A stretch of 64,000 nt of DNA from an uncultured Flavobacteriales bacterium (lineage in GTDB: Bacteria; Bacteroidota; Bacteroidia; Flavobacteriales_D; Crocinitomicaceae): assembly GCA_937876195.1 (NCBI GenBank), contig CALEIK010000023.1:124001-188000 (forward strand), in the 5' to 3' direction. Position numbers and translations under genes: made by a program. Under the pieces are notes generated by a model. That model did not search any database. It had not been told where the DNA came from and was given only the letters and a program-made list of their open reading frames with translations. How positions within the stretch are numbered: position 1 is the first letter of the stretch; each line of letters opens with the position of its first letter. Of the stretch, positions 44,871-53,677 are shown one piece after another.

Positions 44871-45578
44871 CTAGCATTTTGCATATTTCTTTTTCTTTCC
44901 AACGCGATTCATTCCAGCGACTTTGTCAATGTATGTAACAATGTCAGGCGTCTTACAAGAAGTTTCTCCCATGAAAACTTCGACTTGACCAATGCGCCTT
45001 CCTGCTTGACGGCACGCGTCCGTTAGTTCTGGAACAGCACACCCCAATGCGATCAAGTAGCCATTCATACAATATTTTAAATGGTTTTCACTCGTGTGAA
45101 TTTTATTCTCCACCCGATCTATCATTTTTTTGTGGAAATCCAAATCCAACAAATCATTTGAAACTATACCTAGATGAGCGCTCATTGCACACCAAGCAAT
45201 GTGCTGAAAAACGATGTTCTCATGATCAATCCACTTCGAACAAATATCCATGCACAATGGGCTTTCTGCGATATTCCATGCAACAGCATAATCAGAAATC
45301 ATGTTCCAGGTAGCGCCATTTGCCCAACGTTCAAAATCAGCGGCTGAAAACTTTGCAGGGTCAGCGATAAGACCTGCCAAATACTGTGCATCTGAGTTCC
45401 CCGTTGCATACAGCTCCATTGCCAATTCATGGTTGTGCTTGAGCTTTTTTTCCAGTGGTTTTAAATCCCCGACTTTCACCCCGAAAAAATTGTCGGGTGC
45501 TCCATGTCTCTTGAATGTTTTGCGCGTCTGCTCCGAGCCCTTGCTTTCAAGGTACTCCATTACTTCTCCTAATGTCAT
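44871..45578 (-). CDS. DNA alkylation repair protein (AlkD-like HEAT repeats)
   Basis: A 235-residue all-helical protein of the DNA alkylation repair family (AlkC/AlkD-like ALK repeats), which in studied members removes positively charged N3/N7-alkylated purines. The signature region is FGVKVGDLKPLEKKLKHNHELAMELYATGNSDAQYLAGLIAD, followed by FERWANGATWNMISDYAVAWNIAESPL and HENIVFQHIAWCAMSAHLG. Several catalytic-site residues of AlkD (Trp, Asp, Arg) cannot be placed with certainty by eye. Near the C-terminus it is Cys- and Lys-rich (GKKKKYAKC). It is divergent in role from the metal locus, though same strand and only 27 bases apart; probably a separate unit. Confidence 0.83.
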   Translation of the reverse strand: MTLGEVMEYLESKGSEQTRKTFKRHGAPDNFFGVKVGDLKPLEKKLKHNHELAMELYATGNSDAQYLAGLIADPAKFSAADFERWANGATWNMISDYAVAWNIAESPLCMDICSKWIDHENIVFQHIAWCAMSAHLGIVSNDLLDLDFHKKMIDRVENKIHTSENHLKYCMNGYLIALGCAVPELTDACRQAGRRIGQVEVFMGETSCKTPDIVTYIDKVAGMNRVGKKKKYAKC

Positions 45579-45580
45579 GA

Positions 45581-46033
45581 TTATTTTATTCCTGCGCCTT
45601 TAAGGCACTTTTTTACCTTTTTCTCGTGGGCAATGCGTTCCTCAGGTGTTACATTTGGGCTTTGCGCTAGAAAAGCTTTGCATTTAGAGTCAATTTCATC
45701 AAATCGATCTGACAACCTGTCAAATTCTTTATCTGAAACAGGTTTCGCAAAAGCCTTATTGATAGAATCATTTTTCACCACACAGGTACAAAAATCCCAC
45801 TGCTCTCCATGAATCTTTTCGATTTTAGCCAAATTTTGTTTAAATTCCTTTTGATTCTTTTTGTCAACGGTAGACATGTCATAGTCAGAAATAATATGCT
45901 TGTCTAATGTATCCTGCACGTCGTTATCAACAGCTAACGAATCTGAATCATCTGTTAAAACATCATTATTATTGACCTCAGTTGTACAACTAATTACAGT
46001 GAATAACGTTATAAAGAATAGAAGTTTGTTCAT
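45581..46033 (-). CDS. Small lipoprotein of unknown function
   Basis: About 150 residues from ATG 46033 (MNKLLFFITLFTVISCTTEVNN); an upstream in-frame ATG at 46075 would give a poor signal. The lipobox is TVISC, with Cys16 as the lipid site. The rest is charged and helical: an acidic start (DVLTDDSDSLAVDNDVQDT), QNLAKIEKIHGEQWDFCTCVVKNDSINKAFAK with a C-x-C, and DRFDEIDSKCKAFL. It resembles small Bacteroidota lipoproteins with EQWDFCTCV, whose role is unknown. It is followed after 2 bases by the AlkD-like gene. Confidence 0.75.
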   Translation of the reverse strand: MNKLLFFITLFTVISCTTEVNNNDVLTDDSDSLAVDNDVQDTLDKHIISDYDMSTVDKKNQKEFKQNLAKIEKIHGEQWDFCTCVVKNDSINKAFAKPVSDKEFDRLSDRFDEIDSKCKAFLAQSPNVTPEERIAHEKKVKKCLKGAGIK

Positions 46034-46120
46034 CGAAATCTTTCTTTGGCAGATTTTTTGATTTATAGAGTTCAATTATACGAACTAATTTGTAAACTAA
46101 CTCAATAAAAAAACAAGAAA

Positions 46121-46792
46121 ATGTTACGAACTATCATAGTCCTAGTGTCAGTTATCCTTTTGGGTCCAGCATTTACACAAGATACTGCATCCATCGAAAA
46201 AGAACAACAAATAACTGAGATGCGCGTTGACATCAATTTCAATCGAAAATACCGTCGTCAATTGGATCTTTTACGTCGTACCTACCCTATGGCGCTCAAA
46301 GCTAAGGAGCTTATTGACGAGTACGAGGAGGACTTAGCTGACATTTCACGTAGACGAAAGCAAAAAAAATACAGCAAAGAAGCACATCAACAATTAAAAG
46401 ATGAATTTGTGTACAACATTAGAGATCTCTACACAAGTGAAGGTGAAATATTAATGAAGCTTGTTCATAGAGAAACTGGTATGACCGTGAACGAAATTAT
46501 TCAACATTACAGAGGTAGCTTTCAAACTGGAATGTATACCGGTTTAGCTAAAATCTGGGGAAATGATTTAAACGCCACTTATGATGCGACAGGAGATGAT
46601 TGGATCACGGAAGTTGTAATTCAAGACATTGAAAGCGGAAGGATTCAGTTTGATAAAGAAATGAAAAAGCTTGATAAAGTAGCTTACAAGGAAAGTATGG
46701 ACGAATATCACACCAAGCGTAAAGCATCGAAAAAAAGAGTGAAGGAAATTAAGAAAGCGAATCGTGAGGCGAAAAGAGCAGCAAGGAGATAA
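46121..46792 (+). CDS. DUF4294 family exported protein
   Basis: A 223-residue protein of the DUF4294 family, known only from Bacteroidota. A signal peptide (MLRTIIVLVSVILLGPAFTQ) is followed by a charged helical region (NRKYRRQLDLLRRTYPMALKAKELIDEYEEDLADIS, residues 41-76), the conserved LMKLVHRETGMTVNEIIQHYRGSFQTGMYTGLAKIWGNDLN core and a long Lys/Arg-rich C-terminal helix (from residue 180). The function is unknown. It is convergent with the dehydrogenase gene, only 7 bases from its stop. Confidence 0.88.
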   Translation: MLRTIIVLVSVILLGPAFTQDTASIEKEQQITEMRVDINFNRKYRRQLDLLRRTYPMALKAKELIDEYEEDLADISRRRKQKKYSKEAHQQLKDEFVYNIRDLYTSEGEILMKLVHRETGMTVNEIIQHYRGSFQTGMYTGLAKIWGNDLNATYDATGDDWITEVVIQDIESGRIQFDKEMKKLDKVAYKESMDEYHTKRKASKKRVKEIKKANREAKRAARR

Positions 46793-46799
46793 CCTCGCT

Positions 46800-47720
46800 T
46801 TACTGACTGTTACGAATCACTTTAGCCGAATCAATCAGCAGTTGCCATTCGGAATCATCTAAAACTAATGCGTTCACCGCTTCTGCCCCATTTGCATCTA
46901 TTTTTGAAGGTACACTCATGTACAATTCACCGCATCCCATTATTTCAGATAGATAATCTGGCAACAAAACGCTCACAGGGTGAATAACACCTGTGTCGTT
47001 CAAGATTTGACGCATAATGTACACAGCACAATCCGCTGCTCCATAAATACTTGCTCCTTGTGTTTTTTTAATTTCACTTGCTGACATAATAGTACGCTGC
47101 AAACAGGATTGAATTTCTTCTTTTGAAAAATGAGTCAGCAAAGATTGACCGTTGGCATTGGACAATGAATCAGCTATAACGATTGAAGCACCATGTTCAC
47201 CAATCAATATGGTATTTAAGCTATTTACGGCTGGTTTTAGGTTGCTCAAGTAATAGTTCATACGCAGGGAGTCCAACAACGTCCCTGTGCCAATCACTTT
47301 TGAAGTATTCAGTCCTGTTGCTTTATATGTGTGATAGGTGACATTATCAACTGGATTGGTGATCACTATAATTTTTGCATCAACCGTTGGAGTATAGTCC
47401 TTGAAAATAGTATAAGTCAATGCACAATTTTGATCTGCTAAATCAAGGCGGGAACTCCCAGGCGGCACTCCTTTACCAGCGCTATGAAATATAAACTCTG
47501 AACTATTCAGTAACTCAGATGAATTTTCCACGAACCGATGCTTATTGGTCAAAAAGGAGGCATGTCCCAAATCTAAAAGACTGCCATGGATAGCGGGACT
47601 TGGGTCAATGACATTGATAATAAATTCAGCATCATCCATGTTGATCAACAAATGCGCAATGGCACGTCCAACATTTCCGAAGCCAATAATTGTCACAATC
47701 TTTTGCGCCGATGTTTTCAT
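46800..47720 (-). CDS. Lactate/malate dehydrogenase-family protein with atypical specificity loop
   Basis: A 306-residue 2-hydroxyacid dehydrogenase. The NAD site is IVTIIGFGNVGRAIAHLL. Catalytic residues of the LDH/MDH family are present: Asp and Arg in GTGTLLDSLRM, His in LIGEHGAS, and Arg in SSRLDLADQN. The specificity residue (Gln102 in LDH, Arg102 in MDH; numbering from memory) falls in AGKGVPPGSSR, where a Val is found. It therefore may act on neither lactate nor malate, or on a bulky hydrophobic 2-oxoacid. The usual Bacteroidota MDH is longer and would carry Arg. The -7-like TACCTTCA ends 4 bases before the ATG. Confidence 0.85.
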   Translation of the reverse strand: MKTSAQKIVTIIGFGNVGRAIAHLLINMDDAEFIINVIDPSPAIHGSLLDLGHASFLTNKHRFVENSSELLNSSEFIFHSAGKGVPPGSSRLDLADQNCALTYTIFKDYTPTVDAKIIVITNPVDNVTYHTYKATGLNTSKVIGTGTLLDSLRMNYYLSNLKPAVNSLNTILIGEHGASIVIADSLSNANGQSLLTHFSKEEIQSCLQRTIMSASEIKKTQGASIYGAADCAVYIMRQILNDTGVIHPVSVLLPDYLSEIMGCGELYMSVPSKIDANGAEAVNALVLDDSEWQLLIDSAKVIRNSQ

Positions 47721-47755
47721 GCAGTGAAGGTAAAAAAATTAAAGCGCAGTGCTCA

Positions 47756-50700
47756 CTATTCTTTCAGCACTTTCATCACTGCTTTCTCACCTTCAAAAGT
47801 GTTTAATTCGATCATGTAAAATCCAGGAGCACCTTCAATTAAAAACTCCATGCTCTCTGAATTCGTTATTTCCTTTGTAGCTATTACCTGACCTTGGAGG
47901 TTAAATAATACTGCGTGAACCATGTCGTACGAAGTACCAAATTCAATCGTTACTTTTCCAAACGTTGGATTTGGAAATATACTGAGCTCATTGCCAAAGT
48001 TATTTTCCATAACTCCAAGTTGTGAAACAATCAAACAAGCCGTGGTATCAGTGCAACCGCCAGCAGTTACCTCACAAGCATAGCTACCATTTGAAGTAGA
48101 CACATAGCTTTGATTCGTTTCACCAGTGATACTACTAAAGTTATCATCACAATCCAGCCACTGGTAGGTTGCTCCTGATGCGCCCACATTGAGTGTTATT
48201 TCGTCCAAATAATCGATGGCAACATCAACGGTATTGATTGTAAGGTTCAGAAAAACGGTTGAGTCACATCCCGTTGCATTGGACAATACAGAACTAAACG
48301 ACCCACTTGATGTATATGTATTCCCGTCTACAGGCCAGAAATAGCTATCGCAAACAGAAATATTGTCAGTAGGTCCCAAAGAGCCATTATTGACTGTAAG
48401 ATTAAGTGTAACGATTGAATCGCAACCAGTTGATGAGACCAGCGTTGTATCGTAGCTTCCCGTTATAGTATATGTCAATCCTGATGTTGGCCACGTATAT
48501 GCTTCACATACAGTAACCGTTTCATTGGTTGATGCACTAGCATCCAAAACGAAATCCAGTGTAATGATTGAATCACAACCTGACGCTGCCGGTACGATTG
48601 CCTGATACGAACCTGTACTTGAGTACGTATTTCCGTCGACAGGCCATGTATAAGGCGAGCACGCTGTAATATTTTGACTTGCAGTTACCTCCGTGTTAAT
48701 TGTAAGATTTAGCGTAACAATGGAATCGCATCCTTGTGCATTAACCAACGTTGCGGGATAAGCTCCAGTGGAATTATAAGTATTACCATCCGTAGGCCAT
48801 GTATAAGAATTACACGCGATAACTGTTTCTGATCCTTCCGAAATTGGATTGACAGTTAAGTTCAAAGTAGCAATAGAATCACATCCTAAAGCATTGGTCA
48901 ATGTCGCTTCGTACGAACCTGAAGAAGTGTATGTTTGACCGTTCGCTGTCCATGTATAGCTAGCACAAGTAGTCACGCTTTCTGCTCCTGCAGAATTCAC
49001 CATTCCAGCAGGTAAATCAAATGCTTCGGTTTGATCCGTACGACTATCAGAGGAACCTTGACTTGCTGAGAATCCTAATCCTCGATTTGCAAATACGTTC
49101 CAGATTAAGCATTGATTAGCTCCGGCATACAACAATTGATCAGCCAAAAGAATGGCATCTCGTCCATCAACAAATCCAGGCTCACAAGGTTGGAGTTTAA
49201 GAGCGTTAATTACAAGGTGCATCGCCATATTGTTTCCACCAGTACCATAATATACGTCGGGGTCAAAACCATATTTCTCGATCATTGCCCAATTCAAGTC
49301 CCAGAGCATTGTCGCCCAAACAAACCCAATTCCATGTGGTTGAGAAATACTGCCCGTATTATTCGTGGCTCCGTATGTAAAATTATTAATTGCGGCACTC
49401 GTACTATATGGTGCGGGACGTATCCCATCACCATCCGTGGGCTCATCAATTGCAAAGGTTCCAATCCCACGTATGTCGGTACTTTGATCACCAGGTTCAA
49501 TGGTCAACATTAATCCAAACCAGTCGGACCATCCTTCTCCCATTTGCTCTGCATTATTGAGACAATTTGAATTATTTGCACCACCTGTCAAGCGGGTTGA
49601 AATTCCATGTCCATATTCATGCGCAATAATTCCATTGTCAAAATCACCATCCAATTCAAAATCACCCATGTTTTGTAATGTTGCGTTCACCGTTCCTGAT
49701 TCAATCTGAGCAATGAGCATTTCCCCATCCACATTCGAAACCATGACTGATGGAATACCAATACCAGGATCAGTACCTCCCATGACAATTGGAGCTCCAC
49801 CGACATTATTTACCATGATAACACCTACAGCACCTGCATTTTCAGCAAACGTAACTTTATCCACAAACGGACATGTTCCTCTTCGGATAACTACAATTTT
49901 ACCATCTAGTGCTGCAGCATTCACTGGTGCTTCGCACGCATCGTATTCATCAGGAACATTATCATCATAAATCACAAGATCTGTAGTAATTGGTGTAAAC
50001 GGAACAGGTGGTCCAAAGCCTGCTTCGACCGCATTGTAGACACCTGAAATACCAGCAGGACTGTTCACAAACAATAGGTCAGGGTTACCCCCTGAATTCC
50101 ATAAATACATTTGCATTCGTGGGTTCGAACCATCCTCAGGCGTTGCAAAATTTGCGTTGTTCGTCCCTCCTCCGTCTTGTGCATCAGCATTCACATGATC
50201 GGAACCCAATCCTCCATTTCCGTAATTATTTTCTTGAAAATTTCCGCTTGCCTCATCAAAACCGTAGTGATACCAAACATCGTGCATGATATTATTCATG
50301 TAGAACAAATTGGTAATGGCTGGATCCAAGTAATTAGCTGGAACCTGATTCAAATTCAAAGGAAAATCAAAATTCAAAGATGCGCCTCCATCGGGAAAAT
50401 AACCAATACCGTTATTATTATCCATATCTTCCGTCGCAAGGACGTTATTTCCTCTGGTGATTGTATATTCCTCCCCTGGAACACCATTGTCATCGTGCCA
50501 GCCAAAAGGTGATGCAATCGGATCTGAAGGACCAACAACAAGAGATCTAGCTCCGTGATTCGGACTCTCTACAGGAATTGCAAAAACATTGTACTGATCA
50601 GTTGCTGGTGGAGGAACTGGAAGCATATTCTCAGTTTGCGGAGTGATCGAAGCCAATTCTGAAATGTTACCAGTATTTTGTCTCTCAGTAGTTGTTCGTT

Positions 50701-51358
50701 TGTGACTTAAATGCTCACAGGTCCCAAAATTACAGTTCACAACCCAATCCGCCTTATCCAATAGTTCTCCCGTTATGGCATCAATGCGAACACTCCACCA
50801 ATTTTTTCGAGAAAGTGTGTAGATGTTTAAATCCCAAACCAAGCGAACTCCATTCTCTGCTGTTGGAAAATACATAAGTTTCACCGGAATTGTTTCGAGA
50901 GAAATCCCTTCAGCGCTAAAAACAGATCTGAATTCTCCCTTTTCTAGTAGGCGAATGTCAGAACTAGTGATTTCTAATTCTAACTGGGTAGCAGCGGCAA
51001 TTATTGCTTCTTCTTGCGTAATAGAAGGTTGATTTGAATTCACCCGCCCTTGCAGATTCTTTAGTAGGCTGTTTCCTGTCATAAAAACCTGATCGTCTTT
51101 CATGGCAAAATTGGCAACGGCATTGTAAACTTCAATCCCTTGGTGTACCTGTCTTATATAAGCATAGGTGATTCCTAGTTTTTCCGAAGTATGTTCGTTG
51201 TAAATTACCCAATTTTTAATTTCTTGGTCAGATAAACCGAGTTGAGACTGGTTTTTTTTGAGATGGTTTGCAATCGCTGAAGAAGTGTTTTGAGAAAATG
51301 CTGTGAAAAAAAAGCTGCACAATCCTACAGTCAAAACCGTTGTTAAATTAAATCGCAT
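47756..51358 (-). CDS. Secreted M36 (fungalysin) metallopeptidase with PA domain, five tandem repeats and T9SS sorting domain
   Basis: A 1200-residue exported protease. A signal peptide (LTTVLTVGLCSFFFTAFSQ) is followed by an FTP propeptide (about 20-185), the M36 catalytic domain with a PA insert (CEAPVNAAALDGKIVVIRRG, about 460-560) and the zinc motif HEYGHGISTRLTGG (near 579), plus the downstream Glu region EQMGEGWSDWFGLML. Five repeats of about 51 residues follow (about 805-1060), each with C-x-x-YTW, DGxTY, tGsY and GCDSIxTLNLT. An Ig-like domain and a T9SS sorting domain end it (LSIFPNPTFGKVTIE to VLKE). It is probably an extracellular protease. The rpt DNA lies at about 48230-48990. 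Confidence 0.93.
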   Translation of the reverse strand: MRFNLTTVLTVGLCSFFFTAFSQNTSSAIANHLKKNQSQLGLSDQEIKNWVIYNEHTSEKLGITYAYIRQVHQGIEVYNAVANFAMKDDQVFMTGNSLLKNLQGRVNSNQPSITQEEAIIAAATQLELEITSSDIRLLEKGEFRSVFSAEGISLETIPVKLMYFPTAENGVRLVWDLNIYTLSRKNWWSVRIDAITGELLDKADWVVNCNFGTCEHLSHKRTTTERQNTGNISELASITPQTENMLPVPPPATDQYNVFAIPVESPNHGARSLVVGPSDPIASPFGWHDDNGVPGEEYTITRGNNVLATEDMDNNNGIGYFPDGGASLNFDFPLNLNQVPANYLDPAITNLFYMNNIMHDVWYHYGFDEASGNFQENNYGNGGLGSDHVNADAQDGGGTNNANFATPEDGSNPRMQMYLWNSGGNPDLLFVNSPAGISGVYNAVEAGFGPPVPFTPITTDLVIYDDNVPDEYDACEAPVNAAALDGKIVVIRRGTCPFVDKVTFAENAGAVGVIMVNNVGGAPIVMGGTDPGIGIPSVMVSNVDGEMLIAQIESGTVNATLQNMGDFELDGDFDNGIIAHEYGHGISTRLTGGANNSNCLNNAEQMGEGWSDWFGLMLTIEPGDQSTDIRGIGTFAIDEPTDGDGIRPAPYSTSAAINNFTYGATNNTGSISQPHGIGFVWATMLWDLNWAMIEKYGFDPDVYYGTGGNNMAMHLVINALKLQPCEPGFVDGRDAILLADQLLYAGANQCLIWNVFANRGLGFSASQGSSDSRTDQTEAFDLPAGMVNSAGAESVTTCASYTWTANGQTYTSSGSYEATLTNALGCDSIATLNLTVNPISEGSETVIACNSYTWPTDGNTYNSTGAYPATLVNAQGCDSIVTLNLTINTEVTASQNITACSPYTWPVDGNTYSSTGSYQAIVPAASGCDSIITLDFVLDASASTNETVTVCEAYTWPTSGLTYTITGSYDTTLVSSTGCDSIVTLNLTVNNGSLGPTDNISVCDSYFWPVDGNTYTSSGSFSSVLSNATGCDSTVFLNLTINTVDVAIDYLDEITLNVGASGATYQWLDCDDNFSSITGETNQSYVSTSNGSYACEVTAGGCTDTTACLIVSQLGVMENNFGNELSIFPNPTFGKVTIEFGTSYDMVHAVLFNLQGQVIATKEITNSESMEFLIEGAPGFYMIELNTFEGEKAVMKVLKE

Positions 51359-51604
51359 AGATGCTAGTTTTTAGTTTTACCATGCATAGATTGCAACGAA
51401 TGAGCGTTACAGAATGTACGCAGAATAAAGAGTAATTTTATAGTTCCCTGTGAAAATACGTAGTATTAATTTAAGAAACAAGTTTTAAATTTCAAGAACT
51501 TGGTCTCTTACAATGTTTTTATTGTCAAAGGATTATCCTCAACATAAAAGTTGAGTGTTTACTTTTTGGTTCGTGGAGGAAGAAGAATCCCGATTCATCG
51601 GGAT

Positions 51605-51669
51605 GAAGACTGAGCCCCGAACGGGAAGTTCGAAAGGGCGAGGGACAGAACCACATCTAGGAGGGATTA
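51605..51669. repeat. 65-bp repeat, copy A
   Basis: A 65-bp unit from GAAGACTGAGCCCCGAACGG to CTAGGAGGGATTA. It matches 51766-51830 at 61 of 65 positions, 161 bases away. It lies downstream of tRNA-Ser on the minus strand. Inside are hairpin-forming stretches (CCCG/CGGG). Confidence 0.85.
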
Positions 51670-51698
51670 CTGCGTGATCCCAGAGAGGGAGATGCTTC

Positions 51699-51725
51699 AA
51701 AAAAGGGCTTTTGTTACACAAAAGC
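51699..51725 (-). terminator. Terminator-like hairpin after the tRNA-like unit
   Basis: Minus strand GCTTTTGT-GTA-ACAAAAGC is a perfect 8-bp stem with a 3-base loop, followed by CC and a run of six T. It directly follows a copy of the tRNA-Ser 3' end, so it would end a short non-coding transcript. Confidence 0.7.
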
Positions 51726-51731
51726 ATTTTT

Positions 51732-51900
51732 TGGCGGAGAAAGAGAAGAAAAAGCGACAGCTTTTGAAGACTGAGCCCCGAACGGGAAGTCCGAAAAGCC
51801 GAAGGACAGAACCACATCTAGGAGGGATTATTCCGCTGCGCTCCATGCTTTCGTCGTACCTCCTCAGGTCGAACCCTTGGGGTTCTCATCCCATCTCCGC
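51732..51900 (-). ncRNA. Candidate structured RNA with tRNA-Ser-like 3' end
   Basis: On the minus strand a segment of about 169 bases starts GCGGAGATGGG (51900) and ends TTTCTCCGCCA (51732), with a perfect 7-bp terminal pairing (GCGGAGA with TCTCCGC, 51894-51900 and 51734-51740). The last 19 bases plus poly-T (51727-51745 on the plus strand) are identical to the 3' end of tRNA-Ser at 51933-51951. Internal perfect hairpins include GAACCC-CAA-GGGTTC, CCCG-TT-CGGG and an AGGAGG/CCTCCT pair. It lies between the tRNA-Ser terminator and a second terminator. It includes repeat copy B. It may be a tRNA-derived RNA gene, or only degenerate repeat DNA. Confidence 0.35.
51766..51830. repeat. 65-bp repeat, copy B
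   Basis: Second copy of the 65-bp unit described at 51605-51669, with 4 mismatches. It lies inside the candidate structured RNA. The direction is the same as copy A. Confidence 0.85.
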
Positions 51901-51903
51901 AAT

Positions 51904-51932
51904 AAAAAAAGGACTCATCTATCGATGAGCCC
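51904..51932 (-). terminator. Terminator of tRNA-Ser
   Basis: Minus strand GGGCTCATC-GATA-GATGAGTCC forms a 9-bp stem (one G-T) with a run of seven T. It starts 6 bases after the tRNA CCA. Confidence 0.85.
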
Positions 51933-51937
51933 TTTTT

Positions 51938-52025
51938 TGGCGGAGAAAGAGGGATTCGAACCCCCGGTACCTTGCGGTACGCTGGTTTTCAAGACCAGTG
52001 CATTCGACCACTCTGCCATTTCTCC
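51938..52025 (-). tRNA. tRNA-Ser (anticodon UGA)
   Basis: An 88-base class II tRNA on the minus strand. The acceptor stem is GGAGAAA/TTTCTCC, the discriminator is G and CCA is encoded. The anticodon arm is CTGGT-CTTGAAA-ACCAG, giving anticodon TGA (codons UCN). The long variable arm is GTACC-GCAA-GGTAC. The T arm is GGGGGTTCGAATCCCTC. It is intact. It is followed by a terminator and, further on, by a copy of its own 3' end. Confidence 0.95.
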
Positions 52026-52218
52026 GCGCCAAAAGTACTAATATCTTCAATATTGGCAACACTTACGTTCCACTTTTTTCGATTATTTTCAATTGGTCAC
52101 CTTAATACACTGTTATCAACACATTTAAAACGAATATCAACGCCATTCAATCAATTAAGCTGTCTTTACACCTTTTTAAAATTGCTTTTTCGTATTTTTA
52201 CATTAAATAATAGACATA

Positions 52219-53661
52219 ATGAGAGTAATCCTACTGTTTTCCCTTGTTTCCTTGGTATCCTTCTCCATGTACGGACAAAAAAATGAATTGCGTGCATACC
52301 TTGACAGTAAACAATTTTATGCCCCTGGAGTCGGCAATTATATAGAGCTTCAATTGCAGTTTGTCGGGCGTTCGCTAAATTACATCGGAGAAGACAATGG
52401 ATTAAAAGGAGAATTGATGGTTCATATGTCAGTTTCAAAAAATTCGGAGGTTGTAGCAGAAGATGCTTACCGCCTCTCCTCTCCTTTTATGAGAGATAGT
52501 ATCGTAGACGATTTTTATGACATCAAACGTTTTGGTTTAGAGCCGGGTGAATACGAACTATCCATTGAATTAGCAGATATCAACAGCACAAGTGAACCAT
52601 TGAAAGCATCACAAACGATCGTCATTGATGATTTGAGCGAAGCAATTTCCATCTCTGATATTCAAGTGGCTGAATACGCGTTCAAAGGCGATGAAAGTTC
52701 CGTTTTTTACAAATCGGGGTATGAAATTATTCCGCGACTTTCGACCTTTTACCCCAAACAATTGTCAAGTATCCCCATCTATCTTGAAGTTTATAACACG
52801 ACACTACTTGAAAATGAAGTGTTTGGGATTAAACAAACCGTGATAGACGCATCTACGAGTAAAGAAATTGAAGAACTGACAGTGTTCTCACGTCATGATA
52901 CTGCTCAAGTGGTGCCCTTCCTCCGAGAAATTGATATTTCATCTGTAGGAACTGGTAAATACCTGTTGACATTTACTGTGATCAATAAAAACATGAAGGA
53001 GCTGTCCACGCAGACATATGAATTTGAAAGAAGCAACGATGTGGAAATCAATATTTCGAGTACCGATGTTGTTCTTGACCCGTCTTTTCAGACGTCTATT
53101 ACGCATGACAGTGTTGGTTATTTTCTGGAATCATTGATTCCTATTTCTGGTCCTAATGAAGTGAAGAACATCATTGACATTACTAAAACTAAGAATGAAG
53201 AGAATGCCCGAAAGTACATTCAATTGTATTGGGCAAAAACGACTCCTGATAATCCCTACGAAGGATGGATAAAATACAAAGCTCAAGTGCAACTGGTTGA
53301 AAAAATCTATAGCACCAATTTTCAGCAGGGATTTGAAACCGATCGTGGTCGTGTATATCTTCAATACGGTTCTCCTAATCAAATCATTGATCGTGAGTTC
53401 TCGGCGACAGAATACCCTTACGAAATATGGCAATACAATAAAATTGGGGCATTTAGCAACAAACGCTTCGTGTTTTATAATCCAGACCTTACAAACAATG
53501 CATACCGTCTCTTGCACTCGGATATGATTGGAGAGCTGAAAAATCCTTCATGGCCACATGAGCTTAATCGGAGAAATACAGTGAAAGGAAACGATGATCC
53601 TAACGGTAACATTGAGTACGGAGCAGGAAGAAACAGTAACGACGATTTTAGACAATATTAA
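52219..53661 (+). CDS. GWxTD domain-containing exported protein
   Basis: A 480-residue protein with a signal peptide (MRVILLFSLVSLVSFSMYGQ), a large beta-rich central region (about 25-340) and a C-terminal GWxTD-like domain (about 345-450). The last holds ETDRGRVYLQYGSPNQII and YPYEIWQYNK, which match the family motif; the name-giving GWxTD itself is not visible in the usual form. Proteins of this type are frequent in Bacteroidota and some Acidobacteria, with no known function. It is 17 bases upstream of the glycosyltransferase 2 gene, so probably co-transcribed. Confidence 0.8.
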   Translation: MRVILLFSLVSLVSFSMYGQKNELRAYLDSKQFYAPGVGNYIELQLQFVGRSLNYIGEDNGLKGELMVHMSVSKNSEVVAEDAYRLSSPFMRDSIVDDFYDIKRFGLEPGEYELSIELADINSTSEPLKASQTIVIDDLSEAISISDIQVAEYAFKGDESSVFYKSGYEIIPRLSTFYPKQLSSIPIYLEVYNTTLLENEVFGIKQTVIDASTSKEIEELTVFSRHDTAQVVPFLREIDISSVGTGKYLLTFTVINKNMKELSTQTYEFERSNDVEINISSTDVVLDPSFQTSITHDSVGYFLESLIPISGPNEVKNIIDITKTKNEENARKYIQLYWAKTTPDNPYEGWIKYKAQVQLVEKIYSTNFQQGFETDRGRVYLQYGSPNQIIDREFSATEYPYEIWQYNKIGAFSNKRFVFYNPDLTNNAYRLLHSDMIGELKNPSWPHELNRRNTVKGNDDPNGNIEYGAGRNSNDDFRQY

Positions 53662-53677
53662 AACCAGGATTTAATCA

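Noticed and set aside
51605..51830. Possible CRISPR array
   Set aside because: Only two 65-bp copies, 161 bases apart and not identical, with no cas genes in the window.
51674..51928. Open frames across the tRNA-linked repeats (both strands)
   Set aside because: They read through repeat units and terminator hairpins, contain the same peptide twice and have no start signals; such frames near tRNA repeats are typical artefacts.
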